Source: an uncultured Clostridia bacterium (lineage in GTDB: Bacteria > Bacillota > Clostridia > Oscillospirales > Acutalibacteraceae). Taken from it: DNA of 41,983 nt. The translations under genes and the position numbers were made by a program. The notes beneath the pieces were generated by a model that searched no databases, was not told the origin of the DNA, and saw only the letters and a list, made by a program, of their open reading frames with translations. Below, piece by piece: positions 7,355-16,661 of the stretch; the first letter of the stretch is position 1, and each line of letters opens with the position of its first letter. The stretch spans positions 1 to 41,983 of the forward strand of contig CAMHJC010000007.1 in assembly GCA_946185345.1 (NCBI GenBank). Reading direction: 5' to 3'.

Positions 7355-10300
7355 TTGGCTTTTTTCAAGAGATTCAAAAATCAGAATACGAAAAAACGCT
7401 ACGAAAATCCTGCTGTCAATCAAGCAATTGATGAAATTAACAAGAGTAAGGATAAAGAGACTTCGGGTGTACCGTCTGCCGGGGAAGCCGAAAAACGCGG
7501 CATTCACGGCGGCGAACGTCCGGTCAGGCAGAACGCAGGTTTTTCTCCGGTGCTGTCATTTGATCCAAACGGCGCCGGCGCAGAAAATGTGGTGTACAAG
7601 CCGGCCCAGACCGAAACCAAGAGCAACCGTTCGGCGCAGTTTGCCAAGGAAATGGAAAACCTTGCCGGCATCTACGGGGTTGACAAGGCGGAGTCCGAAA
7701 GCTATGCGGAGAGTCCGGCGCCCATTATTCCTTCAATGGCGGCGGCAGCCGAAGCGCCTGAGCCGGTGCCGGTGCGCAGCAGAGCCGGAAGCGGTGAATC
7801 GCTTGCCTTTATGGATCTGTCGGACCGCACCGATCTGCAGCCCGAGGAGATTGAAGAAGCAAGCGAGATATTCGGCATCAGATACCCGGCGGGATTCCGC
7901 ACCGATCTGGTGAATTACGCCGGCAGAGAGATTGATCTGAGCGATTTCAGCCTTGTTGAAAACCTGCGCTGGAAGCATATCGAAAATGCCTCCGACATAA
8001 GCGGCATCGTGTTTCCGTCGACGATTGATACCGATTCCTTTAATTTCTACGACAGAAACATCAGCGGCTGTGATTTCAGCTCGGTTTACGGACTGCGCTG
8101 GAGGCACATTCAGAGCGCCAGAGACATAGCCGCCATCAAGTACCCGGCAACTTTTGACATAGACAATGCGGTGTTTGCCGCCCGCAATATTTCGGGAAGT
8201 GATTTCAGCCTGATCGGAAGCCTGCGCTGGGAACATATCGTGAACGCTTCCGACATCAGGGGCATCAAGTACCCGGCCTCATTTGATACGTCGGCGGCGA
8301 AGTTCTACGGCAGAGACATCTCCGGCAGCGACTTTTCGCTCTGCAAAAACCTGAAATGGAAAGAAATAAGCCTGGCCTCGGATCTGAGCGGCATCATTTA
8401 CCCGGATGGATTCGACTACGGCGAGTGCGACTTCACCGGAATCGACATTTCCGGCAGCGATTTTTCCAAGGCCGACACCCTGAGATGGAGTCAGCTGGAA
8501 AACGCTTATGACATCACCAACATAAAGTATCCCGCCAGCTTTGACGCAGACAGCTCTGATTTTACCGGCAAAGATATCTCAGGCAGCAATTTCAGCCGTG
8601 TGAGTAACCTTCGTTTCGTCCATATCAGGCCGGCCAAGGATATCAGAAAAATCGTTTATCCGCCGCAGTTTGATATAGACGAGGCGGACTTTACCGACCG
8701 TGACATAGACCGTTCGGATTTCTCGCTGCTGCCGGGATTCAACTGGGACAGCGTGCGGCTTGCGGCCAGCCGGGATAATGTGATTTATCCTGCCGGATTT
8801 GTGGAGCCTTTTCCGTCGGATGAGGATGTGGAAGGCGCCATGCTTATCTACCTGCTCCGGCTTTACAGCCGTGTGCAGCAGGATCAATTCAGCACAGATG
8901 CCTTTTACAGCGATATTACGGCGCTTTATCCCGGTATCACAGACGCCGATGCGGCGGCTCTGATCGAAAGATCGACACGCAAATGGGAGGTTCCCAACGG
9001 ATCGAAGCTGATTCGTCAGGACGCCCGGTACGCCCATACCGGAGACAAGCTTTTCATGACCAAGCTGGGCTTCAAGCTGCTCTATCCCGTTTGCGGAGGA
9101 GAAAAATCCGCCGAAATCCTGCGGGAATCCTTCGGTGAGATCATCCGCCGCAGAGAACAGGAAAAATTTGAACAGCGGCTTTACGACCTGCAATGCGGCA
9201 AGTATCTTTCGGCGGCCGAGCTGACCGAAATCGGATTTATGGCCGGCAAGCTGCCGCAGAAGGCGGAGCTTCACGTGGCTGTGGATAAGCCGAAGCGTGT
9301 GCTTCCCGTTCCGACCGAACTGGAAAATATGGAAGAGAATGAGCGCAGCCGTGTCCGTGCCGTGCCGATTACCGAACCGCTTGTCGAACCGGAGCCGGCG
9401 GTATCTCCTCTCACCGAGATAGCCGACAGGGTGAAGGTGAAAGTGGTTCAGTCCGAATCGCCGATTCTCGCACCGGTCAAGCCGATAGATCCCAAGACGC
9501 TGCTTGCCCTGAATGAAGAGGAGAAGCAGCCTGCTGCCAGGCGGAATTCCGAAACGGAAGCCGATTTGCTGGAGTCCGCATCCGAATCCGGCGAAGAACA
9601 GACCATTGAAATTCCGTCGGAATCCGAGAGCCGTCAGCGGGAGACAACCGAAACCGCATCGGAATCCGAGGAGGAGCAGCCCGAAAGCGAAACGCTCGTC
9701 ACTTCTTTTGAGCAGGTCAGCATAGATCAGTACGCCGACAGCCAAGCCGAAGGTGAACGCCCGAGAGGGTACAGCTTCGGGGAGCGGATTGCGCCGCTGG
9801 AGGTTGATATGACTCCGCCTGTCATTCCGGACTCCTCCGAGCCGGAATATATCCCCATTGCGACTCCTGAGCCTTTGCCGGAGATAAGGCCGGCAGAGCC
9901 GGAAGCGTCCGAAACGGAACAGCCTTCGCCGGTCGGACAGCGGATCGGTGTGCGCGAAGACAGCTTTGAACCTGTCCGTATACAAATTGACAGGCTTCGT
10001 GACAACAGCGCCGACGATGCGGGTGAAAAGCTGCGCCGAAAGAAGCTCAGTGATGAGGAAAAGGCCATCCGCACAGGCGTAATGGGAATGCTGCTTTATA
10101 TCAACCAGAGCATTTCCGACTCGGATCTCACCAATTCCGAGCTTTTCAGCGAATTCATGCGCATTTTTCCCGGTGCGCAGCCGAAGGAAACCGCGGCAAT
10201 GGCTCAGTTTGCGGCCAATACGCTGAGCGGAATCAATGCCAATACCCGCGCCAAGCTCTTTATGTTCGCCACCAAGGCGGAACCGGCGGTCAAGCGCAGA

Positions 10301-13084
10301 CTGATGGATTTTGCGCTTGAGCGCTACAGCTACAAGCTGCGTGTGGCAGAGGACGAAGCCTCCTTCCGTGATTTCCTGCAGACGCTCTGCACCACTCTCT
10401 TTGAGGAGTCGGGGGATTACGAATATTCCTCCTACCTGCTCTCCAAGGGCATATTAAAAGAGCCGCCGGAACAGCGGGAGGCCCATTACAAACAGATTCC
10501 GTTTGAACGGGGCATCGGAAAAGCCAATCTTTACGCCAATACACGTTATCCGTATTATCGCACACTGGAGCAGGTGGGATTCCTTCACTTTACCTTCGAG
10601 GCGATACGTGACAGCCTTAAGATCGAACTGAGCGACAGCCATTATTATGAAGAGCTTGAGGATCTGGTCTATCGCAAGTGCGAGCCTACCCTGATGAAGT
10701 TCGTGGTCATTGAAACCACCATGGGACTTCTCTACCTCGAACAGAGGACGCTGGCCGATTGGGGCGTGGATGAGGAATTTGTCTGGCGCGCGGCGGAAAA
10801 CAACATGAAAAACACCCGGTTTCGCGCCAAATATTCATTCAGCACTGAGGATTGCAGCCCGTTCAGATATATTCAGCACGACCTTGCGAGCTATGTCCTT
10901 GCCATGCCCGAAAAGCTCAGCGAGCTTGCGGACGGTCAGGATCTGATTCTTACGGCTCCCTGCCGGGAGATCGTTTACATTGACTTCTACGACCTTGCCG
11001 CCATAAGGGAGATGCTCAGTTTCAGCACGCATTACGACTGCACCATTCAGCTGGGCGGCGATCAGTATGAGCATCCCTTTACGCCTGACGTGTTTATTTT
11101 CCATGCGGATGACGGTTCTCTCGAACGTGTCAACGATGAGACGTATATTCTTCTCGGCGATTCGGTTGCGAGACGGGAAGTGCTCCGATCGGTGCTTCCG
11201 CTGGATCTCAAAGTGGATATTGAAGCGATTGTCAAGCCGAAAACCACAGACGAGATTGAAATCATCGGAGACGAGACCTACAATCTTCAGGCAGCGGCAT
11301 TTACCATACTCAGGCTGTATTCCGAAATGAACGGCGATACCGATTACACGATTCCTCAGAATGCCGTCATGGCGGTGTTTGACGATCTGTTCATTTCGTT
11401 TGACGCCATATATCCGCCTATCCGTGGCAGAGAACAGCCTGATCCCATGCAGCATATTGACGACTGCGCCCGGATGGTCGCAAGAGGAGGCAAGACCGTC
11501 AGCTGGCTGCTTGTGCAGGCGATTCAGCACCTCTGCGGCGATATCAATTACGAAACTCCCGCAAGTGCCGGCATCCGCCAGACCACGCTGCGGGAAATCT
11601 ACGGGGACAACGCCAACGCCGTCTGGCTCAACTGTGCCACGGCGACCGAATTCCGCAGGCGTTACGAAGCGGTGCGCCGTTATCACGAGATTCCGGTGGC
11701 CAATCAGCACCTCACCATTCTCGATGCGAAGGTCGAGGTGGCCATGCATGCGCTTGTGATGATATTCCACCAGTTCGGACAGCGTTACGCGCTGGGACAG
11801 GTGCGCAGACATTTGTACAAGATTATGCCGGATATCAAATTCTGCTATGAAATCAATCAGAGCGCGTGGCTGCCTTCTCCCGGGGATGACATTGACGTAG
11901 ATGTGCAGTCCATCGGAATGATTTTCCGCGGATTTGACAACGCCACTCAGGAGAATATTCTTTCCTGTCTGGCCAATGCGATAGGCGACCGTGATCTGGC
12001 GGAAGGCGGCTGGGGATTGCTGTATTTCATCAAATTTGTGAAATACGCCTATCTTGATCCGTCGGATATGGTGGAGAGATATTTCATCTCCCGCAGCAGG
12101 CTCATTCCCTCGCAGAATATCTTGAAGCAGCTCTATTACAAGGACCTCAACAATGAATTCATCAAGCACATGCGCAAATCCGTCAAGCAGATGCTCTCGG
12201 ATTACGGCGACAGCTTTGAAGTCATCCGCAACACTCCTGTCAGAGGCGGCGAGGAAGACAACAAATCGCCGGTGGAGGATTTTGAGAATGTGCTCAATTT
12301 CGCCCGTGAGATAGAAGAAAAGATGAACGGCCCGGCGGAGATTCCCCCGGAAGGCGAAATGATCAACCTGCAGGGCAACCGTCCGATGGCGACCACCAAG
12401 CCGGACATTCAGCTTCGTCAGGTGGAAAACGGATTCCTTGAGAAGCGGCTGAATTTCGTGCTGGAGGCTGTGGACGCCCAGATGGCCGATCAGCTGGTGG
12501 ACGCGGCGCATTTTGTCACCAAGCTGTTCCGTGTGCCGGAAATTGAATTCAGGGCCAACAACGATATCGAGTGTGAGCTTCACTACGGAATTATCCGCAG
12601 CAAAAACCAGGTTGTCACACTCCGTTCGCTTGCCTGGACGGTGGCTCAGCTGATGTACGAATCGGGACGTGATCTGCGTGACGTTACCGAGCAGGATGTT
12701 TATCGCGCCAACGAGATTGTGGAGCAGTGCGACCGCAACAATTACAAGAAGTCGGGCGCATTTCCGACGCTTTGTTCCATGCCGGTGGACGAAGGAATGT
12801 ACATACCGGCCTATCAGGAGTACATTTTCTTTGCGCAGGAGCTGATGCCGGAAGTCAAGCTGGCCAGCCTGTTCTCACTCCAGCAGGAGTTGGCCGACAT
12901 TGCGCCGATGATGAAAGTGGTTTACGACATACTCAAGAGCCAGCGGCGTGACGGTCCGGTTCAGCCCGGTACGGTTCTGGCGGACGCATTGTGCGCATGG
13001 AGCGCCTATTGTTTCGCTGCGGTGGATTCCTTTGAAGTTGTGGCGGGTCCGTCGGCTTACAGCTTTGCCCAGATAAAGAGATAA
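7355..13084 (+). CDS. Giant cytosolic protein with 43-residue solenoid repeats, unknown function
   Basis: About 1909 residues, with no signal peptide or TM segment. A basic head (MAFFKRFKNQ...) precedes 7.4 copies of a repeat of exactly 43 residues (7844-8800). Its core is DISGSDFS, then LRW-x-x-I, then A-x-DI, then I-x-YP-x-x-FD. The first helical block (~8821-9270) is followed by a Glu/Ser/Pro-rich disordered linker (~9350-10010). A long helical C-terminal half follows; segments near 8830, 10080 and 11735 look alike (hydrophobic helix, polar turn, then FYxxIxxLYP-like). The repeat has a pentapeptide flavour, but I assign no known family to the rest. TTG 7355 is chosen because AAGG stands before it and it gives a natural N-terminus; ATG 7334 and 7343 are alternatives without well-placed sites. 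It is probably co-transcribed with the PP2C gene and ends in a strong terminator. Confidence 0.85.
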   Translation: MAFFKRFKNQNTKKRYENPAVNQAIDEINKSKDKETSGVPSAGEAEKRGIHGGERPVRQNAGFSPVLSFDPNGAGAENVVYKPAQTETKSNRSAQFAKEMENLAGIYGVDKAESESYAESPAPIIPSMAAAAEAPEPVPVRSRAGSGESLAFMDLSDRTDLQPEEIEEASEIFGIRYPAGFRTDLVNYAGREIDLSDFSLVENLRWKHIENASDISGIVFPSTIDTDSFNFYDRNISGCDFSSVYGLRWRHIQSARDIAAIKYPATFDIDNAVFAARNISGSDFSLIGSLRWEHIVNASDIRGIKYPASFDTSAAKFYGRDISGSDFSLCKNLKWKEISLASDLSGIIYPDGFDYGECDFTGIDISGSDFSKADTLRWSQLENAYDITNIKYPASFDADSSDFTGKDISGSNFSRVSNLRFVHIRPAKDIRKIVYPPQFDIDEADFTDRDIDRSDFSLLPGFNWDSVRLAASRDNVIYPAGFVEPFPSDEDVEGAMLIYLLRLYSRVQQDQFSTDAFYSDITALYPGITDADAAALIERSTRKWEVPNGSKLIRQDARYAHTGDKLFMTKLGFKLLYPVCGGEKSAEILRESFGEIIRRREQEKFEQRLYDLQCGKYLSAAELTEIGFMAGKLPQKAELHVAVDKPKRVLPVPTELENMEENERSRVRAVPITEPLVEPEPAVSPLTEIADRVKVKVVQSESPILAPVKPIDPKTLLALNEEEKQPAARRNSETEADLLESASESGEEQTIEIPSESESRQRETTETASESEEEQPESETLVTSFEQVSIDQYADSQAEGERPRGYSFGERIAPLEVDMTPPVIPDSSEPEYIPIATPEPLPEIRPAEPEASETEQPSPVGQRIGVREDSFEPVRIQIDRLRDNSADDAGEKLRRKKLSDEEKAIRTGVMGMLLYINQSISDSDLTNSELFSEFMRIFPGAQPKETAAMAQFAANTLSGINANTRAKLFMFATKAEPAVKRRLMDFALERYSYKLRVAEDEASFRDFLQTLCTTLFEESGDYEYSSYLLSKGILKEPPEQREAHYKQIPFERGIGKANLYANTRYPYYRTLEQVGFLHFTFEAIRDSLKIELSDSHYYEELEDLVYRKCEPTLMKFVVIETTMGLLYLEQRTLADWGVDEEFVWRAAENNMKNTRFRAKYSFSTEDCSPFRYIQHDLASYVLAMPEKLSELADGQDLILTAPCREIVYIDFYDLAAIREMLSFSTHYDCTIQLGGDQYEHPFTPDVFIFHADDGSLERVNDETYILLGDSVARREVLRSVLPLDLKVDIEAIVKPKTTDEIEIIGDETYNLQAAAFTILRLYSEMNGDTDYTIPQNAVMAVFDDLFISFDAIYPPIRGREQPDPMQHIDDCARMVARGGKTVSWLLVQAIQHLCGDINYETPASAGIRQTTLREIYGDNANAVWLNCATATEFRRRYEAVRRYHEIPVANQHLTILDAKVEVAMHALVMIFHQFGQRYALGQVRRHLYKIMPDIKFCYEINQSAWLPSPGDDIDVDVQSIGMIFRGFDNATQENILSCLANAIGDRDLAEGGWGLLYFIKFVKYAYLDPSDMVERYFISRSRLIPSQNILKQLYYKDLNNEFIKHMRKSVKQMLSDYGDSFEVIRNTPVRGGEEDNKSPVEDFENVLNFAREIEEKMNGPAEIPPEGEMINLQGNRPMATTKPDIQLRQVENGFLEKRLNFVLEAVDAQMADQLVDAAHFVTKLFRVPEIEFRANNDIECELHYGIIRSKNQVVTLRSLAWTVAQLMYESGRDLRDVTEQDVYRANEIVEQCDRNNYKKSGAFPTLCSMPVDEGMYIPAYQEYIFFAQELMPEVKLASLFSLQQELADIAPMMKVVYDILKSQRRDGPVQPGTVLADALCAWSAYCFAAVDSFEVVAGPSAYSFAQIKR
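7844..8800 (+). repeat. 7.4 tandem 43-residue (129-nt) coding repeats
   Basis: The motif x-I-x-x-x-D/N-F-S recurs with an exact 43-residue step seven times. The DISGSDFS-type cores begin near 7928, 8057, 8186, 8315, 8444, 8573 and 8702. Each unit also has LRW, an Ile-centred helix and a YP-x-x-FD turn. The DNA of the units has diverged clearly, so the array is old and kept by selection on the protein. Confidence 0.9.
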
Positions 13085-13127
13085 TTCAGACAAGCCGGTT
13101 CGCAAGTGAAAACTGCCTGTCGATCAC

Positions 13128-13169
13128 AAGTCCTCTTTCCTGAATTGTTCTGGAAAGGGGACTTTTTTT
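13128..13169 (+). terminator. Terminator after the giant repeat-protein gene
   Basis: AAGTCC-CTTTCC pairs with GGAAAG-GGACTT across an 11-base loop, followed by a run of seven T. Confidence 0.85.
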
Positions 13170-13210
13170 GGGTGATTTTCATAATTTGTTAAAAAATATA
13201 GAATTACCCG

Positions 13211-13239
13211 TTGAAAAAAACGGAATATGACGTTATAAT
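13211..13239 (+). promoter_or_regulatory. Promoter of the YfhO-like gene
   Basis: -35 TTGAAA (13211-13216), 17-base spacer, perfect -10 TATAAT (13234-13239). With the preceding terminator it marks a new transcription unit. Confidence 0.8.
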
Positions 13240-13300
13240 AATTAAATGGAACTGTGTTTATATATGAATGAAAAAATACATGGACAGAGGGCTGAGCAGT

Positions 13301-15961
13301 ATGAGTACAATCAAAAAAACAGGCGGAGACGAAATAAAAAGAACTGCGCTCTGGGCGTCGTTGTCATTTGCGGTGCCTTCGGTGATACTGGCATTTATCA
13401 TGGCCATGTGCGGCATTACGCCTTTTGGCGATAAGACGCTAATCACCGGGCCGGGTTCCGCATGGTTTGACAGCTTCAGCGGAATGTACGAGTCGGTTAT
13501 CTCGGGCGAAGGCGTATTTTATCATCTGAATGTCGGATTCGGCAGCAGCTTTTATTCGGAATTTGCCTCGGGGCTGTGTTCGCCGTTCATGTTTTTTGCG
13601 CTGTTTTTCGGGAACCGTCATCTTGCGGCGGCCTATTCCTTTATCACCATCGTCAGAGCCGGAGCCGCCGGAGCTGCGGCCTGGTACATGCTGCGGCAAT
13701 GCACCGGTATCGGCAGGTCTATGAGCTTTGCGTTATCCTGCGGCTATTCTCTCTGCGGCTTTACGGCATTTGCCGCCTATTACCCGTCAATTGCCGACGG
13801 AGCGGTGTTTTTTCCGCTGCTGGCGGCCGGAATATACAATTATGTGCAGGCGTCCCGTCCTGTCAGACTTTTTGTGTTCGGGACGGCGTTTTTCCTGACA
13901 TGTCCCAGACTTACCCTGTTGGGAGTCGTCATGTCATCGGTGCTTTATTCAGCCTTTTATCTGCGAAAGGCCAGCAGGAAGCAGCGTGTCTATAAATCGG
14001 CAATGTTTGCCGCAACCCTGATCTGCTCGGCGGCAGCCAACGCCGTGCTGACCATTCCGCTGCTTGCCGGGTCTGTCAATTACAAAAACGGCGTGTTTTC
14101 CGAAATGAAAGCCAATGATATCCTGAGCGATCTCTGCTTCGGAGGTTACGGAACGACTCCCTCAGGCGGATTCGGACTGTGTCTTGCGGGACTGCTGATC
14201 GTAGGTTTCTTTGCCTTCTTCTTCAACTCACGGATCCGTACGGGTGAGAAGGTATCCATTGCCGCCGGTACGGCTGTGATATTGATCTGCCATGCCGCTG
14301 CTCCCGTTGCCCGATTCGTTCTCAGCTTTGCCAATGCCAGAGGAGAATCCGTCAATGCGGGCTTTATGCTTGCACTCCTGGCTGTTTACTGTACAGCAAG
14401 GAATTACTCCGAGCGTGAAGGTATCGGCACTGTGGGAATCGCATGTTCCGCCGTACTTTACGGACTGCTTGCGGCCGTGTCGGCAGCCTTTGCCGGCCAA
14501 GAGGTATTTGCGCTTCTTGCCGAGTCGGGACTTGCCATATTGGCGGTGGCGGTTTTCGTCCGGCTCTGCATGAAGGAAGGCGAAAATGCGGTCCGTCTGT
14601 CGGTTCTGACGGCCGCTGCGATTGCGCTCTTTGGCGCGGTTCATTGCGCCGGCGCGGCGGTATCGGTTCATTCTCCCGTAACGGCCGGTGAATTGAGCTA
14701 TGTTGCACTGAACCGGGCGAAGGCCAAAGACGCGCTTGAGAAAAGCTATCTCGACAAGAATGAGGAGGTTCCCCGTTTCTATCGCACCAGAAGCACGGAC
14801 GGCATTTCGGACAGTGTGGATATCAACCGCAACGAAGTGGAAGGCCTGACCCGATTCGCCGAGAAACTGGGCATCATGAGAGGTTCAGAATACGGCGGTG
14901 CGGATAACTTCACGGAATTCACCGACATACTTTTTGGTATTGCAAACCCGGATTACGGGTATTATTCGGAGGATGACATTCTTTACACGGCGTGTTCGCC
15001 TGCCTACCTGATAGGAAGCCGGGACGACCGTCTGCCGGAGAATCTGAATGCCTTTGAATTGCAGAATGATCTGGCGAACAGGTGGTTCGGGGTGCTGCCT
15101 TTTGAAAAGGCGGAGCCGACGGAGCGCACAAGCGAGCTTTCGTCCAGAAGCGCACGGTACAGATGGACATTCGGCAATGAGACCACGGCGGTGGATCATT
15201 ATGTCATCCGGGCCGAGAACGGCAGGAGCGTTTATCTGCTCGTGCCGGAAGGCGATTACCGTTTTGCGGTGGACGGAGACAGCAGGAGCGAATGGCGCAA
15301 GGGCTGCCCGGGAGGAATATACAATATTTCTCTGATGCACCGTCAGGATGACAGTGACCAGGGCGGAGAGGTCCTTATCCATGTATATATATCGTCCGAT
15401 GTTTCACAAGGCACTCCGGAGCCGGAATTCTGGATCTACAGCGGCGGTCTCAATGATGCCGTCATTCCGAGATGTGCCGAGTATATTTCGTACAGAGACA
15501 GCACGGTCAAATTTCTCTTTGACGTGACACAATCTCAGACCGCCATTACATCCATACCGTATGACAGCGGCTGGGAGATCAATGTCAACGGCAAGTCCGC
15601 AGAACCGATCAGGCTTTGCGGTGGATTGATCGGTATTCAGCTTGAGCAGGGCAAGAATTCAGTGGTGATGAATTACACGCCGCCTTATTTCAAGGTGAGC
15701 TTCTGGATATCGGCCGTCCTGTTCGTTCTGGGCCTGTATATCACCCTGAAAGTGGAACATGAAGCGGCGCGCCGCCGGAAGGTTCGCATGGCGTTCCGCG
15801 CGGTAGAGCTTCGCATAAGCCGCATGACGGTCGATCAGCTGGACGAAACCGAAGAAACCGCCCCGGAGGAAAAGACCGGAGCGGAATCGACCGCTGAAAG
15901 CGGCGAAGAAGAAAACACCCCTGAAACCGAAAGTGAGGAAACCAACAATGAAGAAGTATAA
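13301..15961 (+). CDS. YfhO-like polytopic membrane protein
   Basis: An 886-residue protein. The first ~430 residues contain about 11-12 TM helices with the YfhO pattern (GPGSAWFDSFSGMY, FGSSFYSEF, a GFTAFAAYYPS loop). Then come a ~330-residue extracytoplasmic region, a final TM segment (WISAVLFVLGLYITLK) and a very acidic Glu/Thr-rich cytosolic tail. YfhO proteins are GT-C-like membrane proteins linked to lipoteichoic-acid or lipid-linked sugar modification; the substrate cannot be read from sequence. ATG 13301 follows GAGGG by ~9 bases; an in-frame ATG at 13268 has no ribosome site. The 3' end overlaps the HAD gene by 14 bases. Confidence 0.82.
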   Translation: MSTIKKTGGDEIKRTALWASLSFAVPSVILAFIMAMCGITPFGDKTLITGPGSAWFDSFSGMYESVISGEGVFYHLNVGFGSSFYSEFASGLCSPFMFFALFFGNRHLAAAYSFITIVRAGAAGAAAWYMLRQCTGIGRSMSFALSCGYSLCGFTAFAAYYPSIADGAVFFPLLAAGIYNYVQASRPVRLFVFGTAFFLTCPRLTLLGVVMSSVLYSAFYLRKASRKQRVYKSAMFAATLICSAAANAVLTIPLLAGSVNYKNGVFSEMKANDILSDLCFGGYGTTPSGGFGLCLAGLLIVGFFAFFFNSRIRTGEKVSIAAGTAVILICHAAAPVARFVLSFANARGESVNAGFMLALLAVYCTARNYSEREGIGTVGIACSAVLYGLLAAVSAAFAGQEVFALLAESGLAILAVAVFVRLCMKEGENAVRLSVLTAAAIALFGAVHCAGAAVSVHSPVTAGELSYVALNRAKAKDALEKSYLDKNEEVPRFYRTRSTDGISDSVDINRNEVEGLTRFAEKLGIMRGSEYGGADNFTEFTDILFGIANPDYGYYSEDDILYTACSPAYLIGSRDDRLPENLNAFELQNDLANRWFGVLPFEKAEPTERTSELSSRSARYRWTFGNETTAVDHYVIRAENGRSVYLLVPEGDYRFAVDGDSRSEWRKGCPGGIYNISLMHRQDDSDQGGEVLIHVYISSDVSQGTPEPEFWIYSGGLNDAVIPRCAEYISYRDSTVKFLFDVTQSQTAITSIPYDSGWEINVNGKSAEPIRLCGGLIGIQLEQGKNSVVMNYTPPYFKVSFWISAVLFVLGLYITLKVEHEAARRRKVRMAFRAVELRISRMTVDQLDETEETAPEEKTGAESTAESGEEENTPETESEETNNEEV

Positions 15962-16640
15962 AGGCATCATATTTGATTTTAACGGCACGCTGTTTTTTGA
16001 CACGGAGCAGCACGAGCAGGCATGGAGACAATATGCCAGAGAAATCTGCGGCAGGGAAATCACCGATGACGAATTCCGCTACTGCATTCACGGCAGGACA
16101 AATGCCGACATTCTCAGATATTTTCTGGACGACGAGCTGACCGAAGCGGAGATTAGGCGTCATTCCGAAGCCAAGGAGGAAATCTACCGCAGGCTCTGCC
16201 TGAAAATGGCGGATAAGCTTCAGCTGGCCGACGGCGCATTCGAACTGCTTGACATGCTCAAAGCCGCCAAAGTCCGCATGGCGGTTGCCACATCGTCCGG
16301 CAGGAGCAATTCGCAGTTTTATATCAAGCGCTTCGACATGTGGCGCTGGTTCAACCAGAATACGTTTATCTACAATGACGGCAGCATAGCCGGCAAGCCG
16401 GAGCCGGATATCTATCTTTCGGCGGCCGAGGCGATCGGCCTGGAGCCTTCGGAATGTATTGTATTTGAGGATATGCCTTCCGGCATAAAGTCGGCGGTAT
16501 CGGCCGGAGCCGGCAGCGTAATCGCCGTGGCGTCGTCGCTCAGCCATGAATTCCTTGCTTCGGTAGGCGGTGTGGATGAAGTGATCCGGGACTACACCGA
16601 CGGAGAATTCAGAAGCCGTCTTTTGGAAATGGTCGGCTGA
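15948..16640 (+). CDS. HAD-superfamily hydrolase, beta-phosphoglucomutase-like
   Basis: A 230-residue HAD protein with a helical C1 cap. Motif I is IFDFNGTL (nucleophile Asp kept, second acid replaced by Asn). Motif II is VATSSG, motif III is AGKPEPD with the Lys, and motif IV is VFEDMPSGI. Most relatives have DxD at motif I, where the second Asp is the acid/base for phosphate transfer. Asn here is seen in some HAD subgroups and points to a changed substrate or slow turnover. The start lies inside the end of the YfhO-like gene (14-base overlap), which implies translational coupling; AGGAA precedes it. Confidence 0.85.
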   Translation: MKKYKGIIFDFNGTLFFDTEQHEQAWRQYAREICGREITDDEFRYCIHGRTNADILRYFLDDELTEAEIRRHSEAKEEIYRRLCLKMADKLQLADGAFELLDMLKAAKVRMAVATSSGRSNSQFYIKRFDMWRWFNQNTFIYNDGSIAGKPEPDIYLSAAEAIGLEPSECIVFEDMPSGIKSAVSAGAGSVIAVASSLSHEFLASVGGVDEVIRDYTDGEFRSRLLEMVG

Positions 16641-16661
16641 TTCGGCAGGAGGCGGAAAGCA

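Noticed and set aside
7844-8800. CRISPR-like or non-coding tandem repeat
   Set aside because: The period is a multiple of three, identity is at protein level only, and it is in frame within a long gene.
8579-9985. A 468-codon minus-strand open frame opposite the repeat and linker region
   Set aside because: Shadow of the plus-strand gene; Phe/Arg/Gly-rich composition, no start signal and no motif.
10835-12583. A 582-codon open frame on the minus strand inside the giant gene
   Set aside because: It lies fully antisense to a well-supported coding frame. Its translation is His/Arg/Ile-rich without any domain, and long antisense frames are expected in this codon usage.
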